From Zonotrichia leucophrys gambelii (lineage: Eukaryota; Chordata; Aves; Passeriformes; Passerellidae), in contig NC_088169.1 in assembly GCF_028769735.1 (NCBI RefSeq), positions 46,909,229 to 46,973,228 of the forward strand: a stretch of DNA of 64,000 nt, written 5' to 3'. Positions 15,683 through 27,848 of this stretch are shown piece by piece. The notes under the pieces were generated by a model, which was not told where the DNA came from, did not search any database, and saw only the letters and a list, made by a program, of their open reading frames with translations. How positions within the stretch are numbered: the first letter of the stretch is position 1; each line of letters starts with the position of its first letter. Position numbers and translations under genes: made by a program.

Positions 15683-16283
15683 AAATGCAAAGGAGCACCG
15701 AGCTGAGCACTCTTGAGCAATCAGTATTTTTAGTCATGCCTTGTAGATGTATCAAGCAGGCTTAAGAAAAGCATATTTAGTGCTTTAGGGCTCATGGACA
15801 AGATACAGTATAACATTTAAAGCTGTTCACTTCATTTGAAAGGTTATGAGACAAAATATATTTGAGTATGCTTCAATGAAATAGAGTTAATTTGAAAATA
15901 TTCATTGAAATTTAGGGTTGATTTCTAATAAATAATAAGTGCACATAGAAGAAGAACCCTGCTTAAACATCTTAAGCTCGGGTTAACACAGAATGTTACT
16001 TCATCAGAAACTTTCTTTTCTGCAGAAATGAGAAATTATGATGATTGTTGACTGCGCTAGCATGTTAATATATTTTTCCAATATCAAGTAAAATTTTTCA
16101 GCTTAAAACCTGCTTTATATAACATAAAAGAAAGACTAACCTCTTATTTGCAATAGCAAAATTACATTTAAAAATATATGTATACAGATACCTTATTTAG
16201 CCTTGGAATAAACTCCTTTTAGCAATGTTAGAAAACAGATTCTGATTACATGTACTGATTTCCCCATTCACAGTCTTCATGAA

Positions 16284-16309
16284 CTATGGTGTACAATATT
16301 GTACCATAG
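16284..16309. repeat. Near-perfect palindrome
   Basis: A perfect 12-base core, TACAATATTGTA, is flanked by CTATGG on the left and CCATAG on the right, with two extra bases on the left side. It is isolated in AT-rich DNA. No function can be inferred from the sequence. Confidence 0.55.
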
Positions 16310-16568
16310 AGAGCTTCATTTGGTGGAGTTGTCCTGAGTATACACAGCCAAACTATTTCACTTAACACAGGTTGGTTTTGTACTGATGGAATTCTGTATT
16401 TTTTTTATGCTGTGGAAAACATAGGATTCTTTTTATATGCGCAGCTGAAAAGACGCGATATTAGATGCTGAGCAGAAATCCTTATCTCAAAATCATTAAA
16501 TGGAAGTCAAGGGGTTGGAGAACCTTGTCTGTTTTTGTGTGATATTCTGGGGTCTTAAGTGCTGTTCT

Positions 16569-16589
16569 GGAGGAAGGAAGGAAGGAAGG
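16569..16589 (+). repeat. Short (GGAA)n microsatellite
   Basis: About four to five GGAA/AAGG units occur in a row. The tract is short and likely to be mutable, but otherwise unremarkable. Confidence 0.7.
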
Positions 16590-18459
16590 CAACAAATTAA
16601 AATAGCTCTTGCAGTTAACCTTAAATCAGGTCCATAAGTCACTGCAGTGCATTATGATAGCTAGACAAATGCAAGATGTGGCTAAATGTTAGTATGGAAA
16701 GAGAAAATAAAAAGCTTTTCTCACTAATTAAAATGAAAGTTTTCTCTTCTACCTTTCTTTCTCTATTACATGTTTATATTTGTACATAAAGGCACACTCA
16801 ATCCTTAGTGCAAAGCACAAAATATGTGCAATATATTAGCAACAGTTATGCTATTATTATTGAGTGGATTTTGAAATAAATTTATTTAAATACTTGAGAT
16901 AATTCTTTTATATGATATACAAAACTGCTCTCATAAATCTTGCCAGCAGAAGCTAACACAGATGGCCAATCTGTTCATCAGGTAATACATGCTTGTGCAT
17001 TTTGTTGTGGCTCTGCATGCACATCTACAAAATCTGTCAAAATATCCAGTTTTGCAAATACATCACGGTAAACTTGTCTTCCTTTATTCTTCACTTTTTT
17101 CCTCCGCTTTTTTTCTCCCACACTTTTCCTGATTTAACTTTGGTTTCTTTTCTTGGGAAGAAGTGTCATGCACTATATCATGATCTGTGATTTCCAAATT
17201 AGAATGACTGGTCTCATCTAGGAGCTTTGATACACATGTGCAGAAAATGTGTCTTTTAACAACCTCCCACAAAACATGTTTAACATGCATTCTCTGAGAA
17301 AAAAACATGTTTTCAACACAACCAGATTCATTTTTAACTGATGAGATTAATTGCAAGGACAGTGTTTGACTCATATGACTCTTTCATGCTAAATACTCTT
17401 TTTAGAGATCTCATGCATGTGTACTACTTTTACAGGTTACTGCTACAAACGATGTGGGAGATATAAGGTAGAGTTGGATGATCTAGGAAATGGTTAAATA
17501 TCTATTGCAAAACAAATTGGGGATAAAATGAGTCATCAGACTGAAATTTTCAGACTATTTAGTATTGTTGCAGTACTTTTAAAGCAGCGTATGACATCAT
17601 TAGAATGATGAAATGTAGAAAAATGTAGCCTGTGTGTTTAAAAAAATAGATTAGAATTTTAATGGAAATGAGTGATGAAAAAAAGCAGGAGGACTGGATG
17701 ACAAGCTTTTATGAGAATGATATTGAGGATGAAGGAAAAGACACTAAAAATATCTTTGCTGACACAGCATAGATGTTTTAGAGAGAAGCTGAGGGTATTG
17801 AAAAGAAATCAGGTAATTTCTGGATAGTGCTAGAGAGCTGCAGGCTGTTAGAGAAAGTAAATTGGCAAATGTTTTTACAGCTATGCAAAGGTAGGAAGAA
17901 GGTTAGAATTTTAATATGAAAGTGTACTTGCTGGAATAGTTCCACAAAAAACAAAAAAAAAAAATCCCACAGTAAACCAAAACTAAACAAAAAAAACCCC
18001 AAAAAAACAACACAAAACCCTGAAGTGACAGATTTACATGACTCTTGAAGAGAAGCCTACTGTTTCAGTATTAAATTATTTTCTTTCTTCAAATTAGGGT
18101 TTTCCTTGAGAATTACACACAAAATTGAGCATCATCATTCAGGTGACAATACGGAAGGGTATTGTGCATATATTGTACAATCCACTCACTTGATCGTATA
18201 TTCTATATACAACAAGAACTTTCAGCACATTTTACAGACTGGCAAGTCATGAGACTTGCTCCCTGGTGGACATAGTCTGGATCTAACACAAAATGCAAAT
18301 TACCATTTTTTTATATCTTCTCTATTTTTTGTTGTGCTGAGCTATGGAACAAGGTCATGGTGTAGAGAAGGGGTCTGCATGGTGGGTGGGGAGCTGGCTG
18401 ACAGGCTGCGCCCAGAGGGTGGGAGTAAATAGCTGCTTTCCAAACTGGCAGCCTGTCAC

Positions 18460-18747
18460 ATGTGGGGTCCCAAGGGAGCCAAATGGAGCCCCATGCTGTT
18501 TAATGTCCTCATAAATGATCAGGATGAAGGGATCAGATGTTCTCTGATGTCGTTTGCTGATAATTGCAAACAGTGTGGGGAAGGGGACACTTCAGGAGGG
18601 AGTGGCACTCTGCAGGAAGATCTGGATAGGCTGGAAGAGAGGACTAGCAAGAACCTTATGAAGTTTAACAAGGACAAATATATGGTCTTGTGCTTGGGAA
18701 GACATAATCCAGGAGCGTATCTCAGGCTGGCATCTACTTGTTTGTGA
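18460..18747 (+). pseudogene. Decayed CR1 reverse transcriptase fragment
   Basis: This 95-codon open frame inside the CR1 copy keeps recognisable reverse transcriptase wording around the active-site region and the following LDRLE and LMKFNKDK blocks. An intact CR1 ORF2 encodes an endonuclease plus reverse transcriptase of roughly 900 or more residues, so this is a small piece only. The second catalytic aspartate of the FADD box is Asn, and the apparent Met start is not an authentic start. It should not be annotated as a host gene. Confidence 0.85.
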
Positions 18748-18917
18748 AACAGTTCTACAGAAATGGACCTGGGGATCCTGGGGGACTACCAGTTCAATGT
18801 GAGAGGTGTGCTGCTGTGGCAAAGAAAGCCAATAGGAATTTGGGGTGCATCAACAAGAGCATCACCAGTAGCAATTAAAAAGCTACTTTATTATCCCCTT
18901 CTGTGCTTGTCAGGCCA

Positions 18918-18921
18918 CACC
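18918..18921. repeat. Target-site duplication, left copy (CACC)
   Basis: This is the host copy of the 4-bp direct repeat at the left edge of the LTR; the right copy is at 19311-19314. A 6-bp reading (CACACC) is also possible if the LTR end is shifted by two bases. The 4-bp reading keeps the canonical TG...CA ends. Confidence 0.85.
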
Positions 18922-19310
18922 TGTATCGCAGCGACCTTAGACGGTCACTGTGGTGAGAGAAGGACGAGAATCTTGTTTCTTGATCAGAAGGCTTGATTTA
19001 TTGATATAAGATATATAATACATTATAACTATACTAAAAAGAATAAAGAGAGAGCTTGCAGAGACTGCTAAGCTAAGAATAGAATAGAAGGAATGAATAA
19101 CAAAGTTCTGTGTTCAAGGAATCTCCCCTGAGCTGCTCCTGTGATTGGCCCTTAGTTGGAAACATGCAAAATGAGCCAATCACAGGATCACCTGCCACAT
19201 CTCACAACAGCCGATAACAATTTGTTTACATTCTTCTTCTGGGGCCCTTTGCTTCCCAGAAGATAGACAAATCCCAAAGAAAGGATTTCTATGAAGAAAT
19301 GTCTGCGACA
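18922..19310 (-). mobile_element. Solo LTR of an avian endogenous retrovirus, inserted in CR1
   Basis: Read on the minus strand the block begins TGTCGCAGACA and ends CGATACA, giving canonical TG...CA ends. A polyadenylation signal AATAAA (18997-19002 on the minus strand) is followed by TCAAGCCTTCTGATC. A CCAAT-type ATTGG block lies upstream. The flanking CACC occurs at both 18918-18921 and 19311-19314, and removing the LTR plus one copy restores the CR1 consensus reading across the junction. No internal retroviral sequence is present, so this is a solo LTR left by recombination. The same family occurs at 44270-44652. The retroviral class is not certain. Confidence 0.93.
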
Positions 19311-19745
19311 CACCTGGAAATAGGGTGCTGGATTTTGATTCATGCTAAGAAAACAAGATGAGGACAGGCTGGAGATGGTCTAGAGAAGGGCCAAAAGGAT
19401 GATGCAAGGATTAGGATGCTGGCGTATGGGAAAGGCTGAGAACTGGGTTTGTCCAGCCTTGGGAAAAGAAAGCTTAGGGGAGACCTTATTGACTTTCAGT
19501 TTTTAAAGTGGGGCTACAAAGCAGAAGGAAACTCCCTTTTTACAAGGAGTCACATGGAAATGATGAGGGGTAATGGGCACAAGTTACTCCTGGGGAGATT
19601 CTGATTAGACAGGAAGAAAGTTTTCCACAATGGGAACAATCTGCCATTGAAATGATCTCCTCAGGAAAGTGGGCAGCATTGGACACCTTTAAATTCCTCA
19701 AGGACACTTAAAATCCAGCTGGCTAGTGTGCTGGGCCTTAATGAA
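19311..19745 (+). mobile_element. CR1 LINE fragment, 3' segment after the LTR
   Basis: The CR1 consensus resumes exactly at the target duplication, with CACCTGGAAATA. It goes on through the blocks AAAGGCTGAGAACTGGGTTTG, TTTACAAGGAGTCACATGGA and TGGGCACAAGTTACTCC, and ends near GTGCTGGGCC. Together with 18355-18921 it forms one original insertion of about 1 kb. The terminal octamer repeats are not recognisable, so the 3' end is eroded. Confidence 0.92.
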
Positions 19746-22700
19746 CATTTGATTGGCCATGCAGAGATGATTAGAAGTTTATTTACTTCAAACTTGTAAT
19801 GGGGTTTTTGCAGTGATGAGAGAGGGAGACTGGAAAACTGAAGTGATGGATCACACAGCCAGTCATAGATGTACTCAGTAGTCAGTGTAATATCAGAATC
19901 TCTGATTCTCAGAATTGTTCCTAAGTTTTTGAGAGGAAATTAAATCTAAAATAACTTTTTATTTCCCCTTCACTTCCTCCCTACCTCTCCTCATTGTTTC
20001 CTTCTTCTTTGAAAAATAAGACTCTATTGGAGTCTCAGCAAATCTGGTAGGTTACTAAAATGGTAAAATACAAGGGAGCAAGGAGACATATTCTGGCCAA
20101 AAAATGTATCAAATATTTTACAAAAGCATATTTGGTCCCTGGACAGTTTATTAATTTTTGTGTTATGAAATTTCTTTTATTGCATGCATGCATGACTGTG
20201 TTAAGTATGCACGTGTGTGAATTCACTTTTAATGTGAAATTATGCACATTTTCCTTTACCAAGAAAGGTCTAGATTATAACTTTTTTCCCTATTTATGTC
20301 AGAGATTGAGGTTTTTGTTCAGAAGCTGTATTCTCCTTTCAAACAAATAAATTTTCAGATTCACTAATTTAGTTTGAGAGTTTTTCTAATTTTGAAAGGT
20401 ACAAAGAAATACTTCATAGTAATAGCTATATATAAATATACTAATTGAGTTATAGTTATACTAGGCATATATGTTTATATATAATAATGACTATCATGAG
20501 AGGAAGAATAAGACTCAAGACAATAACAAAAACAAGGACTTAGAACTTTGGAAAAACTAATACATACAACAGAACACAAACCAATTATGCTAGTGGATAA
20601 GAAAAAATAAAACATATTGTTTGCATTACATGAAACAGGCATACACTTTTTAATTACCATCTCCAAACTGAGGAATTATGGTGAAAAAACTATTGAAACC
20701 ATTAAGCCAGTTTGTAGCTGCATATTTAAATGAGATCTTAGGATGAAAAAGCAAACGTTCGTAACACAAATTAAAGGAATCATTATTTCTGTGCAAGGAG
20801 TTGATTATGTTTAACACTTATTTAGACTAATATGTTTAGTTCTTTCTATTCAACTTTCCACAAGCATATTACTGCTCTGAAAAGAAAAAAAAAGACATAG
20901 TGATAATAATATAGTTCAGCAGTCCATACAGTAGTGAAAATTGGGGATTCATTCTCTTTAAGTGATCTGAATTACAGCATGCAGAGCGATGAAGCTTTAA
21001 TATTGTGAAATATCAAACAGTTCAGACTGAAGAAATAGCAAAAGATAAATGGAACAGTCAAAAAGAGGAAACATGCAGAGAATACTTAGGTAGAGAAAAA
21101 TATGAACTGCGACACCAGGTAGATCAGTGAAGTAAAAAAATAAAAAAGGGTGGGGGGGCGATGAAACAGCCAGAGAATTTTTAAAGGAATATATTAAAGG
21201 ACACAAAGAAAAAGTTGGAATGTGAGATTTAGGTAAACCTAAAGGAAATATTTCTTTTGACCTTTTTTGCATATTGTGTGTTTACCGCTTAGTTGAGAGT
21301 ACCTAGATTGACTTCATTGTCTGCTTTTAGAATATGATTTGTCAACAACTGCTTTATGAGAACCACTTGTCCAAAAGAGCAACAAATTCGCAATTACAGG
21401 CTCACTGGCTGTCATGCATTTTACTTAGAAAACATTATTACTGTTGAAAGTGGAAAGTTTGACTGTAATGGTACCGGGGGGCTGGGGGAGGACTGCAGGA
21501 AAATTAGGTCAATTCAGTATTATTTTAAACCACATGGGAATTAGAGAGGCCATAGTAACAGTATGCATCTGAGCAAGTAAGGAATTTTAAACTATAGGCA
21601 CTTAAATTTAGATAGGATGAATTCTACTGCAGTGACTTAAACAATTTTTTTCTCAGGCCTGATTTTTTCTTTGATCCAGATGTCTGGATCAAGTTTGGGT
21701 TGCACTCTGGGACCTTATGTCCTTCTTAATTTGGACTAAATTTATTTTTTAATCTCATCAGAAGTAGCCTAGAGATACTTTCAATAGCATTGTACCATTT
21801 CAATAGAAGGAAATTTGGGGAAAAATAAAAATTATGTTGCAAGGAAGAATGTCTGTTAAAGCAGGGTAAAAACAAAGGAACTGGAAAGCATTAGGAATGC
21901 TGGAGCATTAACACAAAGCAAGGAAAAAATATGTTACATTTGTGAAAAGCAAGGCCATTGCCATGGAAAAGAAAAATCTAAAGAATTCTTGAGATGATTT
22001 TTAAAAAAAGACAAATACAGTAGCTGCAGTGTACTTGCGGAGATCAAACACAAATAAAGGAGGGAATGAGATTACCTGGCATTTGCAACTGCTTACAAAA
22101 ACTTCAGGGAGTATGCAGAAAGTGACTACTGCCCTTTAATTAATCTCTGTGCTGGTAATACCTTCTACTGAATGCTGAAATTTATTTCCAAAGCTGAACT
22201 CCAGAAGAATTCTCTTCTTTTTTCTTGATCTCAAAAGCTTCAGGTGTAATGAAAGAAAAATGAAGGATCTCTTTTCCTCAGGCTCTGAGAATGGCAGCAT
22301 TAGAACAGTAAGTATAGTTTGTCCTGAGGCAGACCGTTTACCTTATTACACAAAGCTAAGTATTCACTTTTTAGAGTAAAATGACAGCAATTGCCTTCTT
22401 ACTTCTGAGTCTGAGCTTTGGACATGATTAAGACAAATAGAAGTGTGGTGTAAAAATTAAATTGAGGCCTGTGCATGTATGCGAATTTTTGTTAATCAGA
22501 TCTCACACAGGCTCTTATATCAGGGAAGGTTCCTTTTTTATTCTGTGCAGTATAGATAATCTCTTCTTCTAGGCAATATTTTCTTTGGCTCTCAGCTTGT
22601 TGTAGTGCACAGAAAAATGGGTGATCTATATGAGCAAATCTCTAATATCAGAATGAAGCTCCTGCATAAATTACCATTTTTATACCTTAGCATATCTCCT

Positions 22701-25700
22701 CAGAGATCCAAGAATTTCTCAAAGCTCTTTATTGACAGAAAGTAAATTAGGAAATTACCTTGGAAAATAGTATTGTGAATCATTTAAAATTGCACAGAAT
22801 ACAAGAATGTGATCTCTGTGATCTCACGAGTCACAGCAATATATAAGGTTTTTATAATAACAGTAAAGTTTGAATAAAATGAATACCATAAGTCAATAAA
22901 TTACTCATTTAAAAAGTATGGGGTTATGATGTATGTCATTCCCACCTGTCTGACTTTAAGAGGGTTTGTTGATTGGGTTTTTTTCTACTCTGTAACTCTT
23001 AGTTAGCTCTATAGATAGACCTACATGTCATATGGTGCTTATTTCAGTAAACCATTATTTTTTCCTCTTACTCTAACATTGCTTTCTGCCTTTGAATTTC
23101 AGTAATATTGAATGGGCAGGATTACTTGTAGGACTTTTAAATTAAAGGTTTGAAATAGATATCTGAATATGAATGGTTTCTATTCATTGGCAAAACTAAA
23201 TTATTTTCTAGCGATTTATTTGTTAACTTTCTGATTATTTAATATAAAAGATTTTTAAATGTATGTTTGTTAATAGGTATATATTTGACAATATTTTTGT
23301 GTGTGTATTAGACAAAAAACCAGCTTTTTCTCTGGGAAAAAAAAAGTTATATGTATATAATACTTGTAGTCTAACTAACTGGTAAATGTGAGCATGTGGT
23401 GCAATTTACAGTATTTGGAGAATTCTGATGTCATCTACCCCTTTGTTCACAGCATGAAAGTGGCTTATTAAGCATAATGCTATGCTATCATGCTTCGTAT
23501 GCTGCCTCTAAGAAGAAAGCAGGCAAATATAGAATGAATTGTACCCAGCCTTCAAAAATAACTACTTCCAGCTAGAGACGTTACTGTCTAGAGCCAATGA
23601 CACAGATTTTTTACAAAGAGCACTCAGTGGCTTCTGGTTAGGCACCTAATTGGAATAACCAAGTTTTTCAAAGATAGGTCCTTGCACACTGAAGACTTCT
23701 GTAAATGTGACCACTGAATTTTGATTTCCTAGTTAGAGCTGCTCCTTTGTGAAAAGCTGCAGTGCTGAGGAAGAGGGAACAAAATGACTGAGGGAGAAGA
23801 AATCTTGTGCACTGGGATACTGAAGTCATAAAAATCATATCTATATAGCAGAAAAGTTTCAATGGGAATCAGAAGTAGACTAAATTGTCCTTCAAAGAGG
23901 ACACATTTTTTCTGTTCTATTGGTCCTTTCATGTTTTCTATCCTCTCAAATTGAACCTTTTCTGTTCCACTGGCTTACAGATGTGAAAAAATACTTAAAT
24001 ACCTTTACTTAAAGGTTCAGATTATAGAGACAAAATTGAATCTAATGATCTGACCAGATTATGTCTGTATGACATATCACTGCAATAAAACTAATTTGGC
24101 AAGGGAATGATTGGTATGTTGGTTGTGAATGGAGTCAAGAGTCTGTTTTAACTGGAAAAAAAGGATAATATGGCTAATTTTTAAGCTGCTAAGACACTCA
24201 ATAGGACACCATTTATCAGTTCTGACCTTTAAATATGGAAGTTTATAAGCACGTCAATGACAGCACTATCCAATAAGTAGACTACATCCTGAAAGCCAAA
24301 TTTCAAAGGGCAGCTGGTCTTGGGTCATCCTTTCAATTGCTCTTCTAGTATCCCTTTTCCTCCTCTATCAGAGTTTTAAAAAGATGTCAGACTCCTTCTG
24401 AATGACTCAACTAAATCAACCATTTCACTCACTACTCTTGAGAGAAAATACTTATCACTACATAAAAAGCATACTTTAAAGAAAAAACAACAACAACAAA
24501 AAACTACCAAGTGTACTAAGATCTTTTTATGAATATGGAAAACCAGTATTACAGTGTAATAGATAAATTTGGGAGTATTCCATCAAAGAGTTCAAACTAT
24601 TGGCAAAAACAGACCACTATCTGTCTGATACGATTATATCCACTTCATTTTTTTCTGTGCTGCTATAGACTGCAGCACTGCTACCATCAGTGTTATCTGA
24701 TGCTTCAGGGAGTGAACCACACTGCCTGTTCCAACCCACTGCAGGCAATGGGAACACACAGAATGTTTTTTGGTGCCCCAGAAATGCTTCTACACACACA
24801 CACATGCACACATACGCAAAAAATCAATTTGTTATGGCGCTTCTATTTCTATACACATCCTTTCCCTCAGGACAGAGACAAATACAAAAGTGCTTGGAAG
24901 AAGCAATTTTATAATTTAACTTATAAATGTTTAGGTTTGTTCTGTTTTGTTGTTTTTGTTTTATTTGTTTTTAATTTTGCCTTAGACAATAAAATTAGGT
25001 CCCAATTCACCTTTATTGAAGCCAAAACAAATTTCTTCTTTCTCTATACTTTTATTTAATCAACCTCTTTTTCTCTCTCTCAAAAAAAATATAGGACTTT
25101 CAACCATAAATTAAGTCTTAAATTTTTCTTGATTTGGCTTCTGATGCTGTTTGCTGAACAGCATTAAATCATAAGGAAGGAGACTGCTCACTGTAATTTC
25201 AATCCTCTGCAGAGTTCAATTTTATTCAAAACTACATGGATGTTTCAATAGTTTTCTTTCTGATGACTTCAAGATGTGGGTTTTCACCCTCTCCCTTAAA
25301 AATTTTTTTCTCTTCATGTTAATTTAAGGCAAAGAAATACACATCCTATAGGTCCCTGGTAGTTTTCAGCAATTACTTGGACTACATATGCTTCTGACTT
25401 ACGCAAAAATTGCTGTTGAAAATAATTGAGTTTGAAATAAAAACTTAAACTTTGCAGATTTTGCAGATCAGGGTTTGTTTTGATTTTTCAATTTTGTGTT
25501 GTTTATTTTCATCTGAAGTCCTGAACTCACAGATCTTATAAAAGTTAAGAGAATATAACAACAAAAAGAAAATTATTAAGCATCTTGGTTATTCATCTAA
25601 ATTAACATATACACATTATTTTTGTGATTATTTTATTTTCATGCTTACATGTGTTTGGGTTTTTGGGTGATTTTTTGTTGTTTTAGTTTTGTTCTTTTTT

Positions 25701-26850
25701 TTTTTTTTCACAGTGCAGGAAAAAAAATGCCATCATAAAATACTTATTTGAAAAGACCTCACACAGACAGCACCTTTTTCCACCAAGATATTCTGTGGTG
25801 CATGCTAACAACTGAGCAACACATTGTGACTTTTCTAGTACATGTAATCATGGATTCATTTTCCATCCTGTATCAGTCATGAGAAAAATCCAGAAGCCCA
25901 GTCAGTGCATCCTATCACTGTAGGATAGTAGGCCTATCCTCTGCTTACCAAGGTCAGTGCAGAGCCCAATTATTGCAAAACTTAAGTAAAGGTTTTAGTT
26001 GGTGTTTAAAACTGATTATTAGCAAATATCATGTTACTTACTGAATTTTGTTTGCAAGGATGTAAAGTAAAAATAGAAGGTCTCTTATTTAGTCAACTTC
26101 TATTTAGCTAACCTGCAGATGTAGTTAACTCATTCTTCTTTGGTTTCTCACATCCAGCTGCAGGACTCTGAAATCTGGATATGTCCTATATGTTTGTGGT
26201 ACTGTTTGCAACTCTGCTACAGGCCCATACATGTAATAAAAAACATAATTTTAAAATTTTTATTATCAGTAGATAACTATGGTTCCATATTCTTTGCAGA
26301 TGTACATATCTTATAACTAATGACTGGGACAAAGCATCATTTTCAGATTATTTGTTGCACAGATCAAAACCTAAAAAAATATTTTATTAGGTCTCAATGA
26401 ACTGTATCAATAGATTTTTTCTTAGGATATAAATAAAGAGATTTAGATGGATTTTGCATCTCAAATATGTAGTGGCTATTTAGCAGATGATGACACAAAG
26501 ATCATATGCTGAAGATTTTGTCTTCCTGGTGCTATCAAGAGATGTTACATCAAAGAACACAGAATAAAGCTCTGGTTTCTATAATTTGTAAAAAAATATA
26601 ATTTAACAACTTTAAAAGTTTAGTTGCTACTCCTGCCAATCCTCTTAAACAGTAAAAGGGTCCTGGCCAAATTCCACCCTCAATGTTTATTCTTTCAAAT
26701 TTATGGATTATTTGGAATAAAAAGCTAAAGAAGGAAAAAAAAAAAAAAACCCTGACTGAGACTTGCTGTTGGTCAGCTAGATAGGATACCTTCTCAAAAA
26801 AGACAGATATAAAAGGAATATATTTTTTATATTTTTTTATTTTATACTTT

Positions 26851-26872
26851 TTATACTTTATATAAAGTATAA
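26851..26872. repeat. Perfect 22-bp AT palindrome
   Basis: The sequence is identical to its own reverse complement over 22 bases, centred on TATA within an AT-only neighbourhood except for one C and one G. Such AT palindromes can extrude as cruciforms, but nothing nearby suggests a role. Confidence 0.6.
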
Positions 26873-27820
26873 TGTTCAATGTTTGAACTAATATAGGCAA
26901 AATTTATTCTAGGTGAAAGACGGTACTGTCTGTCAAAATGTAACAGCATTTAAAGATTTTACTTAAGAGCCTTTTTTCAGTTTGTGATTCAGCATGTTAG
27001 GTTGCAGTTATTTGGTGGAGATTTTTATACCAGATATAATTTAATCTTCCTTGATGTAACAATCTATATTTTAAGGAATATTGGAGAGCTAAAAAAAATA
27101 TAATGGAGTTTGGGGTATCTCCAGTCTATATATGGAATTTTAACCCCAAATATATGCCCGACTCTTTATGCTATATAAAATTGATTGTTTGATGTGTTGA
27201 AGAATATTCATGGCATATTTAAACACATTTAAGGGTCTCAGTTGCATGAGAATTACACTGAGACATTGTGATCTAATCATGAAACCTTCACTGGTCCAAA
27301 GACAGAGGAACTGGGCCAGCCTTAAATATTAGAAATATAAATGTGCTGGGTATTGTTCCAATGTATGAAGTATTGACTGAAAGCTTTGGTAGTTTACTGG
27401 TATTTTATATTTTGATGATTTCCAGACTTTTTTAATGGGGTCTAAAAGAGAATTTTCATAATTCTTCTTTTGTCTTTTGGAAGCTCAGAACACAGTGGGC
27501 TTCTGGGTTTTTTTTTTTTTTTTTTGCTGTCTAGCTTGGAGTTGTTTCAGTTTATTTTGTTTTGGTTTGTTTATTTGTTTTCTTGTTGAGGTCTATACTG
27601 TAACTTAGAGAAATAGGGCAGAAGTAAAATTTGCTAATACCTTTTTCATAAGCACATACATACTTGGTGATTTTTCAAGAATGTATATATTCATGTTTAG
27701 AGTGACTTGAATGAGTTTTTTGGGAAATTAGAGGGAGACTGTTGGGACTGTTGGAAAATATGTTAATAATAATAAGACGTCAAGAAGTATTCCTCTATGA
27801 AAAACAAAGCTTTTCAATAA

Positions 27821-27848
27821 GGAAAACTAATCTATGATTAGTTTTTCC
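27821..27848. repeat. Short inverted repeat (12-bp arms, 3-base loop)
   Basis: GGAAAACTAATC and GATTAGTTTTTCC pair with one unpaired T, around a TAT loop. It is isolated, with no terminator-like or transposon context. Confidence 0.55.

Larger units (their letters stand above)
12661..18354. other. AT-rich non-coding DNA, no gene seen
   Basis: Only short chance open frames occur (up to 96 codons). Visible structure is limited to two inverted repeats (15660-15682 and 16284-16309), a short GGAA run (16569-16589), and A-rich and C-interrupted A runs near 17944-18015. No CR1 or LTR wording was recognised before 18355. Confidence 0.65.
18355..18921 (+). mobile_element. CR1 LINE fragment, 5' segment (end of reverse transcriptase region)
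   Basis: The sequence follows the avian CR1 consensus from the GGGTCTGCATGGTGGG block onward. A remnant frame at 18460-18747 reads like the C-terminal part of CR1 reverse transcriptase, with PMLFNVLINDQD, FADN, LQEDLDRLEE and KNLMKFNKDK blocks. The FADD catalytic motif is damaged: its second Asp codon is AAT (Asn) at 18562-18564. The frame also stops early, at 18747. The element is 5'-truncated, as most CR1 copies are, so it is a dead fossil. Its 3' part continues at 19311, after an inserted LTR. Confidence 0.93.

Noticed and set aside
21466..21496. G-rich run as a G-quadruplex candidate
   Set aside because: It is a single isolated run of irregular G tracts with no promoter or repeat context.
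24790..24816. CA dinucleotide run
   Set aside because: It is too short and interrupted to be listed as a notable microsatellite.
24529..25059. 176-codon open frame on the plus strand
   Set aside because: Low-complexity composition (F, Y, L, H-rich, with a CA-repeat-derived HTHTCTHT stretch), no domain and no splice or promoter context. It fits chance in AT-rich DNA.
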